Position numbers and translations under genes: made by a program
From: JBGOUJ01 sp041477005
GTDB taxonomy: Bacteria > Acidobacteriota > Terriglobia > Bryobacterales > JACQDG01
Assembly (NCBI GenBank): GCA_041477005.1
Contig: JBGOUJ010000066.1
Span: 1 to 19,841, forward strand
Direction of reading: 5' to 3'
Length of the DNA: 19,841 nucleotides
The notes under the pieces: model-generated
The model's database searches: none
Told to the model about the DNA's origin: nothing
What the model saw: only the letters and a program-made list of their open reading frames with translations
Part shown: one piece after another, positions 5,448 to 12,652 of the stretch
Layout of the letters: each line of letters starts with the position of its first letter
Position numbering within the stretch: the stretch's first letter is position 1

Positions 5448-5693
5448 TCAGTAGGCCGGCTTGAGGATCGTGAACTCGAACTTGGCGGGGTCCAGGCCTC
5501 GGCGGCGGAGCAGCGCGATGCATTCGTCCACCGAGTCGCCGACGGCCTCGATGCGGCGTAGCGGGAGCGTCTTCGGGGTGTAGATCTCCATCGCGATCCA
5601 GCTTCCGGCCAGCCCCGACCGCTCCGGGAGCGTCAACTCCTCCGGCGCCCGTCCCAGAATACTCTCGACCGAAGGCTTCTCCGTTGTGGCCAT
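5448..5693 (-). CDS. Conserved hypothetical protein, 81 aa
   Basis: 81 aa, starting MATTEKPSVESILGRAPEEL and ending FEFTILKPAY. I recognise no named domain. It has a compact alpha/beta look: GSWIAMEIYTPKTLPLRRIE (strands), then AVGDSVDECIALLRRRGLDP (helix). Amphipathic, soluble, no signal peptide. It lies convergent to the HNH gene with 81 bp between stops. The ATG follows a perfect TATAAT by six nt, which suggests a leaderless mRNA; no ribosome binding site fits. Confidence 0.7.
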   Translation of the reverse strand: MATTEKPSVESILGRAPEELTLPERSGLAGSWIAMEIYTPKTLPLRRIEAVGDSVDECIALLRRRGLDPAKFEFTILKPAY

Positions 5694-5699
5694 GCGGCC

Positions 5700-5705
5700 A
5701 TTATA
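5700..5705 (-). promoter_or_regulatory. TATAAT -10 box, leaderless-transcript arrangement
   Basis: On the minus strand TATAAT ends six nt before the ATG at 5693, so transcription would start at or next to the start codon. The -35 position falls at the edge of the heptanucleotide array (GGCTGA), a poor match. Confidence 0.4.
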
Positions 5706-5721
5706 GCGAAGAGAACAGGGA

Positions 5722-6058
5722 ATCAGCCGTCAGCGATCAGCCGTCAGCCATCAGCCAGCAGCCCTCAGCCATCAGCCAGCAGCCATCAGCCATCAGCCAG
5801 CAGCCGTCAGCCAGCAGCGATCAGCCATCAGCCGTCAGCCAGCAGTCAGCAGCCAGCAGCGATCAGCGATCAGCGATCAGCCGTCAGCGATCAGCCATCA
5901 GCGATCAGCCATCAGCCATGAGCCGTCAGCCAGCAGCCCTCAGCCAGCAGCCGTCAGCCAGCAGCGATCAGCCATCGGCATCAGCCGTCAGCAACCGCCC
6001 TCCGGCCCGAGCTGGTTGCTGAAAGCCGATAGCTGAAAGCTGATGGCTGATGGCTGAC
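5722..6058. repeat. Heptanucleotide repeat array A (RTCAGCC type) with inverted tail
   Basis: About 39 tandem 7-bp units from 5722 to about 5994, mostly ATCAGCC, GTCAGCC, AGCAGCC and ATCAGCG. After about 20 bp of other sequence, 6014-6058 carries the complementary type (GCTGATGGCTGATGGCTGAC and similar), so the end can fold back on the array. It lies between the hypothetical gene and the 3' end of actE. It gives a low-complexity open frame (QQPSAIS repeats) that I do not regard as a gene. Confidence 0.92.
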
Positions 6059-6064
6059 TCTCGG

Positions 6065-6421
6065 CTACTTCGTCTCGATGTAATCCACCAGCGCCTCGAC
6101 CTCGGTTTCCGTCATCTTTTTGATGAAGGGCGGCATCAACTGGCCGCCGAACTTGATCTTCACCACCACGTACTCGCGGGTCGGCTTGCCTCCCGACAGC
6201 GGCAGCTTTTCATTCTGGAATAGGTGGTAGAGGCTCGGGCCGAACTTCTTGGTCTGCTTCTTGTTGATTTCGTGGCAGACGGCGCAGTGCTCGCGGTAGA
6301 GATCCTGGCCCAGGTCCTTGCGCCGCTCCCAGGGCGGGGCTTTGCGGTCGGCGCCCAGAGCGGCGGCGGCTGCTGCGGCCAGCGTCAAGACCACCAGCGC
6401 TCCAGCCCGGCCGCGCCTCAT
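6065..6421 (-). CDS. actE: ACIII subunit ActE, monoheme cytochrome c
   Basis: 118 aa from ATG 6421, overlapping the actD stop by ATGA. Signal peptide MRRGRAGALVVLTLAAAAAA, cleavage near LGA23. Heme motif CAVCH at 46-50 and probable axial Met96 in GGQLMPPF; the C-terminal helix ETEVEALVDYIETK closes the class I cytochrome fold. ActE passes electrons out of ACIII. Its position last in the A-B-C-D-E order and its size fit the family. Confidence 0.85.
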   Translation of the reverse strand: MRRGRAGALVVLTLAAAAAAALGADRKAPPWERRKDLGQDLYREHCAVCHEINKKQTKKFGPSLYHLFQNEKLPLSGGKPTREYVVVKIKFGGQLMPPFIKKMTETEVEALVDYIETK

Positions 6422-6924
6422 GCAACCTTCTCCGCTTTCTTCACGCTGATCGCCCCCGCCCGGTAGAGGCACTCGCCGATGGTCGTGACCTGCTCCGGCT
6501 CGCACTCCACGCGCAGGTAAATGTGGCCGGCGGCTATGGCCGGGACGGGCTCGGTGCGGTCCCGGTGCAGCAGTCCACTTTCCCGCAAAAACATCAGAAA
6601 CGTCGCGGCGATGGCGCCGAGCATGGTGAATTCGTAAAAAATGACGCCGGTGGCCCAGAAGGAAACGATCGGCATGCCGCCGGTGATGAGGGGATAGGCT
6701 TGCTGCGTATAGACGACGGATCCCATGGCCAGCAGGCCGAGCGCTGCCCCGCCGCCCACGGCTGCCAGCGACATGCGGCTTTCGCGCGGCAGCAGCTCCG
6801 AGGCCGCGTCGACGGGCTCGGTGGAGAACACCTCCAGGTCGGACGCCGCCAGGCGCCGCAACTGCAGCGCGTCGATAGCCGCCGCTACCGCTTCGGACTC
6901 CGTAAATTCACCGGCGAGGTACAT
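6418..6924 (-). CDS. actD: ACIII subunit ActD, DUF3341 membrane protein
   Basis: 168 aa. A cytoplasmic N-terminal domain (MYLAGEFTESEAVAAAIDAL...) is followed by two membrane helices (about 52-75, AAVGGGAALGLLAMGSVVY, and about 84-111, GMPIVSFWATGVIFYEFTML) and a short C-terminal domain (HIYLRVECEPEQV...), the DUF3341 layout. It overlaps actC by 17 bp and actE by 4 bp, so the three are co-translated. ActD is a small integral subunit without cofactors that packs against ActC. Confidence 0.88.
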   Translation of the reverse strand: MYLAGEFTESEAVAAAIDALQLRRLAASDLEVFSTEPVDAASELLPRESRMSLAAVGGGAALGLLAMGSVVYTQQAYPLITGGMPIVSFWATGVIFYEFTMLGAIAATFLMFLRESGLLHRDRTEPVPAIAAGHIYLRVECEPEQVTTIGECLYRAGAISVKKAEKVA

Positions 6925-8215
6925 GCTTGTATTCCCAGATCGCGATGATCGGAAACAGCTTGGAGAAGACCAGGTACAGCAGCGTCATCGCGGCGAAGGT
7001 GGCGCAACTGATCGAAATCTCGACCCAGGTCGGCGAGTAGCCGCGCCAGGCGGCGGCGAGCCTCGGGTGGGAGAGCGTTGTAACCACGATCAAGTAGCGC
7101 TCCAGCCACATTCCCACCAGCACGGCAACCGCCGAGATGGTGGCCGTCTGAATCGACCGCAGCCGCCGGATGCCCAGCAGCACGAACGGCGTCACGAAGT
7201 TGCAGAGCACCATGGTCCAGAAAAACGGGGCATATTCGCCGCGCAGCCGCGCCCCGAACACTGCCATTTCCGCCGGCTCGTTTCCGTACCACACGGTGAG
7301 ATGCTCGGCCACCGTGAAGTAGAACCACAGCAGGCTCATCAACAGAAGCAGCTTGGACAGGTTGTCGAAGTGTATCGGCTCGAGGTAGGCCTCCAGGTGC
7401 ATCGCCCGCCGCATGATCGACATCACCAGCAGCAGGGCGGCGATGCCGCTGAAGATCGCGCCGGCCACGAAATAAGGGCCGAATATGGTGCTGTGCCACA
7501 TGGGCGACAGGGCCATGGCGAAATCCCAGGCCACCACCGTGTGGACCGAAACGGCCACCGCCAGGATGATGCCGGCCATCAGCTTCATGGCCCGCTCCAG
7601 GGCTTGCCATTCCCGGCCGCTGCCCGTCCAGCCGAGCGACAGCAGGCCATAGAATTTCAGCCGCCAGCCCAGGGCGTGGTCGCGCAGTTGCGCCAGGTCG
7701 GGAATCAGCGGCAGGTAGAGGTAGATCACGCTGCCGGTCAGGTAGGTGAAGATGGCCGTCAGGTCCCATAGCAGCGGCGAGCGGAAGTTGGGCCAGAGCA
7801 ACCGGGAATTGGGGTAGGGAAGCAGCCAGTAGAAGAGCCAGACGCGGCCCAGGTGGATCAGCGGGAACAGGCCGCCGATCATGAGGGCGAAGACGGTGAT
7901 CGCCTCGGCGGCGCGCGTCACCGGGCGGCGCCAGCCGGCGTTGGTCAGCCGCAGGATCGCCGATATCAGGGTCCCGGCGTGGGAGATGCCGATCCAGAAG
8001 ACGAAGTTGACGATATAGAACGCCCACATCACCGGCCGGCGAATGCCCGCCACGCCGATGCCGTGGCTGACCTGATAGCCCCAGCAGATCAGGCCCCAGG
8101 TCACGACCAGAGTGGCGGCGAACAAGGCGGCGATGTAGCGCCAGCTCGCGCCGCTCAGCGGCCGCCAGAGATCGTCGCGGATTTTGTCGTGTTCCACTTC
8201 CAGTGCCGTGGCCAT
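6908..8215 (-). CDS. actC: ACIII subunit ActC, NrfD/PsrC-like quinol-binding membrane protein
   Basis: 435 aa, very hydrophobic with about ten membrane helices, including YIAALFAATLVVTWGLICWG, ITVFALMIGGLFPLIHLGR, and SVHTVVAWDFAMALSPMW. His-rich loops near the periplasmic side and HLGRVWLFYW are typical of the NrfD family, which binds menaquinol. In ACIII, ActC hosts the quinol site and passes electrons to the iron-sulfur ActB. No clear ribosome site precedes ATG 8215; the 202-bp gap to actB2 is occupied by repeat array B. Confidence 0.92.
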   Translation of the reverse strand: MATALEVEHDKIRDDLWRPLSGASWRYIAALFAATLVVTWGLICWGYQVSHGIGVAGIRRPVMWAFYIVNFVFWIGISHAGTLISAILRLTNAGWRRPVTRAAEAITVFALMIGGLFPLIHLGRVWLFYWLLPYPNSRLLWPNFRSPLLWDLTAIFTYLTGSVIYLYLPLIPDLAQLRDHALGWRLKFYGLLSLGWTGSGREWQALERAMKLMAGIILAVAVSVHTVVAWDFAMALSPMWHSTIFGPYFVAGAIFSGIAALLLVMSIMRRAMHLEAYLEPIHFDNLSKLLLLMSLLWFYFTVAEHLTVWYGNEPAEMAVFGARLRGEYAPFFWTMVLCNFVTPFVLLGIRRLRSIQTATISAVAVLVGMWLERYLIVVTTLSHPRLAAAWRGYSPTWVEISISCATFAAMTLLYLVFSKLFPIIAIWEYKHVPRR

Positions 8216-8260
8216 TAGTTCGTGGACCGGTGGAACCCCGGTCCCACTCGTTGCGTCGGT

Positions 8261-8406
8261 CAGCTATCGGCAAACAGCTATCAGCAAACAGCTATCAGCC
8301 GTCAGCAAACGGCTATCAGCAAAGAACCATCAGCTATCAGCAAACAGCTATCAGCAAACAGCTATCAGCAAACAGCTATCAGCGACCGGAGCCCCAGGTT
8401 GCTGAC
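8261..8406. repeat. Heptanucleotide repeat array B (CAGCTAT/CAGCAAA) between actB2 and actC
   Basis: About 17 tandem 7-bp units alternate CAGCTAT and CAGCAAA (effective 14-bp period) from 8261 to 8383. A short reverse-complement element GTTGCTGAC at 8398-8406 can pair with GTCAGCAAAC at 8301-8310. The array fills most of the space between actB2 stop and actC start, inside an operon. Confidence 0.9.
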
Positions 8407-8417
8407 GACTGCTTTCC

Positions 8418-9104
8418 TCACTTCACCCGCTGCAAATAAAACACTTTCGGCTTCGTTCCCAATTCCTCCAGCAGCCGCGTGGCTCGCCCGCTGGCGGCCA
8501 GGCGGGAAACCTTGCTCTCCGGGTCGTTCAGGTCGCCGAACGTGATCGCCTCGGCCGCGCACGACTGCGCGCAGGCCGGCTGCACCTCACCGTCCTGGAC
8601 CGGCCGGCCTTCCGCCTTGGCGTCGCCCTTCACCCGCTGGATGCGCTGGATGCAGAACGTACACTTCTCCATCACCCCGCCCGGCCGGATCGCCACGTCC
8701 GGGTTGTGCTGCAACTCGAGGGGCGAATCCCACCGCGGCGCGAAAAAGTTGAAGAAGCGCACCGAGTAGGGGCAGTTGTTGCCGCAATAGCGCGTGCCCA
8801 CGCAGCGGTTGTAAACCTGGACGTTCAGGCCTTCCGCGTTCTGGTAGGTGGCGTAGACCGGGCAGACCGGCTCGCACGGCGCGTGGTCGCACTGCTGGCA
8901 CAGGACGGGCATATACTTGACCCGCACGTCGGGGAACTCGCCCTCGTAGTAGCGGTCCACGCGGATCCAATGCACGGCGCGCCCCTTGTTGGCCGACTCC
9001 GGGTCCGACAGCGGCAGATTGTTTTCGGCGTGGCAGGCCGCCACGCAGGCTTCGCAGCCCGTGCAGCGGTCCAGATCAATCGCCATGCCCCAGCGGTGTT
9101 CCAT
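8418..9104 (-). CDS. actB2: ACIII subunit ActB2, iron-sulfur protein with four cluster sites
   Basis: 228 aa, ribosome site GGGAG close to ATG 9104, 10 bp after actB1. Fifteen cysteines form four groups: C14/17/20/24 (CTGCEACVAAC), C69/72/77/81 (CQQCDHAPCEPVC), C101/107/111 (CVGTRYCGNNC) and C148/151/178/182. The third group lacks one cysteine (Thr in GTRY), which in ACIII predicts a [3Fe-4S] cluster beside three [4Fe-4S]. CxGTRYCxNNCPY is a hallmark of ActB. No signal peptide; it would be exported with the Tat-signal-bearing ActB1. In Bacteroidota ActB is one fused chain; here the two halves are separate genes. Confidence 0.92.
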   Translation of the reverse strand: MEHRWGMAIDLDRCTGCEACVAACHAENNLPLSDPESANKGRAVHWIRVDRYYEGEFPDVRVKYMPVLCQQCDHAPCEPVCPVYATYQNAEGLNVQVYNRCVGTRYCGNNCPYSVRFFNFFAPRWDSPLELQHNPDVAIRPGGVMEKCTFCIQRIQRVKGDAKAEGRPVQDGEVQPACAQSCAAEAITFGDLNDPESKVSRLAASGRATRLLEELGTKPKVFYLQRVK

Positions 9105-9114
9105 GGTGGCTCCC

Positions 9115-11286
9115 TTATCTATATCCCCAGGGACCGAGCTCCCGGTCCTGCGGCGAAAACTGAATCAGCTCCGCGCGCGCCTGCAAGCGCGTGAGGCGCA
9201 CGCGCGTGGCGCCCAACGCCAGAGCGCCGGTGGTCTTCTCCCACACCGGCGCCAGAATCGACACCGGGTTCGAGCCGCGATTGGAGGCGTATCGCCCGAA
9301 GTGGCGGTGCCCCTGGCCGATGGCCATGCTGACCACCCCGGGCATGGCCGCGGGATGCACGTAAGCCGGCGCTTCCAGCCGCCCGTAGGGCGATTCCACC
9401 TGCACCAGATCGCCGGTCTGAACGCCCAGCCGCGAAGCGGTCTTCGGATCGATCTCGACCGGCAGGCCCCACATGGCGCTCGACGCCGGGTCCGGCAGCT
9501 CCTGCATCCACGGCAGGTTCGCGCTCCGTCCATCGTGAAACTGCAGGGAGAAATACGGCAGGAAATGGAGCGGGTACTGTGCCGGGTTGCCGGTGAAGCT
9601 CGCCTCGGTCAGGTCCAATTCCGGCTTGCGGTTCAGCGCCTCGGCACGCTTCGGCGTTGCGGGGTCGGCCTCGCGCCACACGCCGCCCTGCCGCGTTGCC
9701 TCGTCCCAGGACTGGCCCGCGTTCAGCAGCGGCTCCGCCACGGACCTGGCTGTGGCCGGCGCCACCGTCGCGCCCAATTTCCGGGCCAGCTCGGCCAGCA
9801 CCTGCTCGGTCGCCCGTGTGTCATAGAGCGGCTCGGCAAACGGCGTGGCCAGAACGATGCCCGGGCCGGGGCCGACGGGCTGCACGACCGCCGCCGTCGA
9901 TTCCAGAGTGTGGTGATCGGGGAGCAGCAGATCCGCGTAAGCGGCGCTGTCGTTCAGGAACGGCGAGAAGCTGATGGCGGTTGCGCTTTCCAGACGCGAG
10001 AATCTTTCCTTCACGCGGGCTGCGTCGGGCAGCGTGTAGACCGGATTGCTGCCGTCGAGGAACAGGAATTGCGCCCGCGCCAACTGCGGCAGCGCATTGG
10101 CGAACGCGGGCTGGCCCGGGGTTGCGTCCGCGGCGGGAGGGCGCACGCCGCCCGGTTGTCCGGCGTTGCCCAGCAGCACGTTCAGATAGCCGGCGGCCAT
10201 CACTGCCGGGAGCGAGTTGGTGTGGGATACCGAGGCCCCCGGAATCACCAGCGGGCCCTCGGATTCTCCGAGGTCGCGCGCCACCTGCTCCAGTCGCTTT
10301 TCCGGAAGGCCGCAGGTGCGAGCGGCGCTCGCGAGGTCGGCGGTCTGGAAGGCCTGGAGCACCGGCGGCGGTACGGCCTCGGGATGGCGAGCGAGCCGGA
10401 GATCGAGCAGGAGGCGTCCCAGGGCCAGCGCGAAGACCAGCTCGGCGCCCGGCCGGAGCGGGATCCACTGATCCGCGCTCTGCGCGGTGATCGAAAGGCG
10501 CGATTGGGCCTGGGCCAGGTATCCGCGCACGGCCCGGCGGCCCTGCCGAAAGTGGCCGAACTGCCGCGCGTAGAAGACCGGGGAAGTCCAGCCGCCGAGG
10601 AAATCAGCGCCGATGCCCAGCGCGTAGCGGGCGTTGGCCAGATCGTAAACGGGCAAGCCACTCCAGCCGTAGACAGCTTCGGCGGCCTTGCGCTCGATGG
10701 GAAAATCCGCAATCTCGAAGGTAATCGCTGGCGGCACGCCGATCGCTTCGAGAAACCGGGCGATGGTGAGGACGCGGTTGCCGCCTTGAGGTCCCGCCAA
10801 AAACAGGATGCGAGAAGGGTCCCGCTCGCGCACGCGCGCCAGCTTTTCTGCCGCCACCGCGAGGGCTTCGTCCCAGGAGGTGGGCGCGAAGTCGGCCTGG
10901 CCGCGAGGCCCCTGGCGCCGCATCGGGCCGCGCAGCCGGTCCGGGTTATAAAGCCCCTGCACCGCCGCCTGCCCCCGCGCGCACAGCCGGCCGCCACTCA
11001 CCGGGTCGAGCGGGTTACCCTCGATTTTCTTGACGGCGGCGATCTTTTGCCGGAAAGGCTGGCCGTTGCGCTCAACAACCCGCTCGCCTTCCATCACCCG
11101 CACGATCACGCCGCAGGCGGCTGTGCATTCCCCGCAAATGCCCGGATGCCACTGCTCCTCGCCGGGCACGATCTCGCGGTCGGAGACCAGCAGCGGGATG
11201 TAGCTGTCCAACTTCTTCCCGCAAGCGCCCGTCAGCGCGCCGGTCGAGGCGGTGGAGACGATTTTGAAAAAGTTGCGGCGATCCAT
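9115..11286 (-). CDS. actB1: ACIII subunit ActB1, molybdopterin-oxidoreductase-like protein
   Basis: 723 aa. The N-terminus MDRRNFFK is a twin-arginine export signal, and GALTGAC with Cys22 fits a lipobox, so it may be a periplasmic lipoprotein. A CISM/molybdopterin oxidoreductase fold follows: CGECTAAC (C51, C54, C58) with LCARGQ (C102), SWDEALAVAAEKL, ILFLAGPQGGNR, PLVIPGASVSHTN, NVLLGNAGQPGGV, and a C-terminal molydopterin-dinucleotide-binding-like domain (LGVQTGDLVQVESPYGRLEA). In studied ACIII the homologous domain carries no molybdenum cofactor. The four N-terminal Cys, which hold [4Fe-4S] in true molybdoenzymes, are all kept here. No good ribosome site precedes ATG 11286; array C abuts it. 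Confidence 0.9.
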   Translation of the reverse strand: MDRRNFFKIVSTASTGALTGACGKKLDSYIPLLVSDREIVPGEEQWHPGICGECTAACGVIVRVMEGERVVERNGQPFRQKIAAVKKIEGNPLDPVSGGRLCARGQAAVQGLYNPDRLRGPMRRQGPRGQADFAPTSWDEALAVAAEKLARVRERDPSRILFLAGPQGGNRVLTIARFLEAIGVPPAITFEIADFPIERKAAEAVYGWSGLPVYDLANARYALGIGADFLGGWTSPVFYARQFGHFRQGRRAVRGYLAQAQSRLSITAQSADQWIPLRPGAELVFALALGRLLLDLRLARHPEAVPPPVLQAFQTADLASAARTCGLPEKRLEQVARDLGESEGPLVIPGASVSHTNSLPAVMAAGYLNVLLGNAGQPGGVRPPAADATPGQPAFANALPQLARAQFLFLDGSNPVYTLPDAARVKERFSRLESATAISFSPFLNDSAAYADLLLPDHHTLESTAAVVQPVGPGPGIVLATPFAEPLYDTRATEQVLAELARKLGATVAPATARSVAEPLLNAGQSWDEATRQGGVWREADPATPKRAEALNRKPELDLTEASFTGNPAQYPLHFLPYFSLQFHDGRSANLPWMQELPDPASSAMWGLPVEIDPKTASRLGVQTGDLVQVESPYGRLEAPAYVHPAAMPGVVSMAIGQGHRHFGRYASNRGSNPVSILAPVWEKTTGALALGATRVRLTRLQARAELIQFSPQDRELGPWGYR

Positions 11287-11296
11287 GTGAAAAAAG

Positions 11297-11485
11297 CAGG
11301 TTTCAGGTTTCAGGTGTCAGGTGTCAGTATATCTCCACCGGCACTTGGCCCGACACCTGGCACCTGGCACCTGGCACCTGACACCCGGTTCCTGGCACCT
11401 GGCACCTGGTTCTTGGCACCTGGCACCTGACATCTGGTTCTTGGCACCTGAAACCTAAAACCTGAAACCTGGTTCCTGGCACCTG
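11297..11485. repeat. Heptanucleotide repeat array C (GGCACCT type) with inverted arm, between actA and actB1
   Basis: From about 11352 to 11485 there are about 19 units of 7 bp, mostly GGCACCT with variants GACACCT, GGTTCCT, GAAACCT. The left part 11297-11327 (CAGGTTT twice, then CAGGTGT twice) is the reverse complement type, separated by about 25 unrelated bases, so a long imperfect hairpin can form. The array touches the actA stop codon on one side and ends 10 bp from the actB1 start on the other. Confidence 0.92.
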
Positions 11486-11947
11486 CTAGTAATGACATGC
11501 CGCGCAGTCCTCGGTGGCCTTTCGCTGCCGGTGGCAGGTCAGGCACGTGCCCATGTCGTGCTTTACGGCCAGCGGGGCGACGGTGGCCTTCGCTACGTCG
11601 CCGTGGCACGTTGTACAATCAATTCTTGCCCGGTAATGGGGAGCGTGCTGGAACCTTACCAGGGCCGTGGGGCTGAAGCCGTAGACGCGCTCCCAGGGGA
11701 TCTCGGTCTTCCGGGCGGCATAATCGCGCACTTTCTTCACGCCCGGCCTCTCGGTAGCCAGCTTTTCATGACATAGCATGCACTTGCGCACCGAGGGCAT
11801 GCCTGCGGCGGCGCGCCTGTCGGCGCCGGGGTGGCAGTCCAGGCACTCCAGACCCAGCGCCATGTGCCTGTTGTGGGGAAACACGACGGGCTGCTCGGCG
11901 GACAGGGCCGCCGCGGCGCACAGGCTGAGGAGCCATCGGTAGTTCAT
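11486..11947 (-). CDS. actA: ACIII subunit ActA, pentaheme cytochrome c
   Basis: 153 aa from ATG 11947 (MNYRWLLSLCAAAALSAEQP, signal peptide). Five heme motifs: CLDCH (35-39), CMLCH (56-60), CTTCH (111-115), CLTCH (135-139), CAACH (148-152). Extra His residues (HNRH, HAPH, KHD) can serve as second axial ligands, the usual c7-type pattern. The protein ends one residue after the last heme motif. In ACIII, ActA forms a heme wire on the periplasmic face. First gene of the act locus, divergent from the VTT gene with only 33 bp between starts. The frame remains open upstream, but an earlier start would lack a signal peptide. Confidence 0.9.
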   Translation of the reverse strand: MNYRWLLSLCAAAALSAEQPVVFPHNRHMALGLECLDCHPGADRRAAAGMPSVRKCMLCHEKLATERPGVKKVRDYAARKTEIPWERVYGFSPTALVRFQHAPHYRARIDCTTCHGDVAKATVAPLAVKHDMGTCLTCHRQRKATEDCAACHY

Positions 11948-11980
11948 GAAACGCAGATTCGGCAGATTCTTCAAGATACA

Positions 11981-12652
11981 ATGACCGCCAATTGGAAGAA
12001 AAGGCTGCCGGCGATAATTTTGGTGCTCCTGGCCGCCGCGCTGTGCTACGGCTTGTGGCGAGCGGGAGTCCTCCAACGCCTTACGAATAAGGATGAGCTG
12101 ATACAGGAGTTGCGGGGGGCCGGCGTCAAAGGGCCGCTGCTGTGCATCGCCGTGCAGGTCGCGCAGGTGGTGATCTTCGTGATTCCGGGCGAGATCACCC
12201 AGTTCGCGGCGGGTTACGTGTTCGGCGCCTGGTGGGGCTTTTTATATTCGATCGTCGGCATCATGATGGGCTCGGCGTTCAACTTTTACTTTGCCCGGGT
12301 GTTCGGCCGGCCGGCGCTCGAAAGATTCGTTCCCGGCCGGACCTTGGATAAAATCGACGGGGCGCTGAACAATGCGAAGGGAAAGTCGGCCATCTTCCTG
12401 CTCTTCCTGCTGCCGGGCCTGCCCAAGGACGCCTTGTGCTACGGCGCCGGTCTCTCGACCATGAGCCTCGTCGAGTTCATCGTAATCACCGGCCTGGCGC
12501 GATCGCCGGCAATGATGCTGAGCATCCTGCTCGGCTCGCAGGCTTACCAGAAAGACTACCGGCGCATGCTCATCACCGTGGCCGTGGCGGTGCTCGCGAC
12601 CGGCGGCTATCTTCTCTACGAGCGCAGCCGGCGGAGGGGGGAACGGCCGTGA
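11981..12652 (+). CDS. TVP38/TMEM64 (VTT/DedA-related) membrane protein
   Basis: 223 aa from ATG 11981. Helices: about 8-27 (LPAIILVLLAAALCYGLW), 51-70, 75-105 (FAAGYVFGAWWGFLYSIVGI), 137-160 and 195-213. IPGEITQFAAGYVFG and FLLPGLPKDALCYGAGLS are the conserved re-entrant-loop segments of the VTT (SNARE-associated) family, whose members act in lipid scrambling or flipping; the substrate here is unknown. No clear ribosome binding site. The stop overlaps the next gene's GTG (GTGA), starting a compact plus-strand operon. Confidence 0.85.
   Translation: MTANWKKRLPAIILVLLAAALCYGLWRAGVLQRLTNKDELIQELRGAGVKGPLLCIAVQVAQVVIFVIPGEITQFAAGYVFGAWWGFLYSIVGIMMGSAFNFYFARVFGRPALERFVPGRTLDKIDGALNNAKGKSAIFLLFLLPGLPKDALCYGAGLSTMSLVEFIVITGLARSPAMMLSILLGSQAYQKDYRRMLITVAVAVLATGGYLLYERSRRRGERP

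Noticed and set aside
5684..6022. Open frame made of QQPSAIS-like heptapeptides
   Set aside because: Product of the 7-bp tandem array; no ribosome site and no domain.
5722..6058. CRISPR array
   Set aside because: Units are 7 bp with no spacers, and no cas genes are near.
6725..7771. Plus-strand open frame opposite actC/actD
   Set aside because: Rich in His, Gln and Arg, as expected for the complement of a membrane protein gene; no domain seen.
8986..11430. Very long plus-strand open frame opposite actB1/actB2
   Set aside because: Antisense shadow in high-GC DNA; the minus strand holds well-conserved ACIII subunits.
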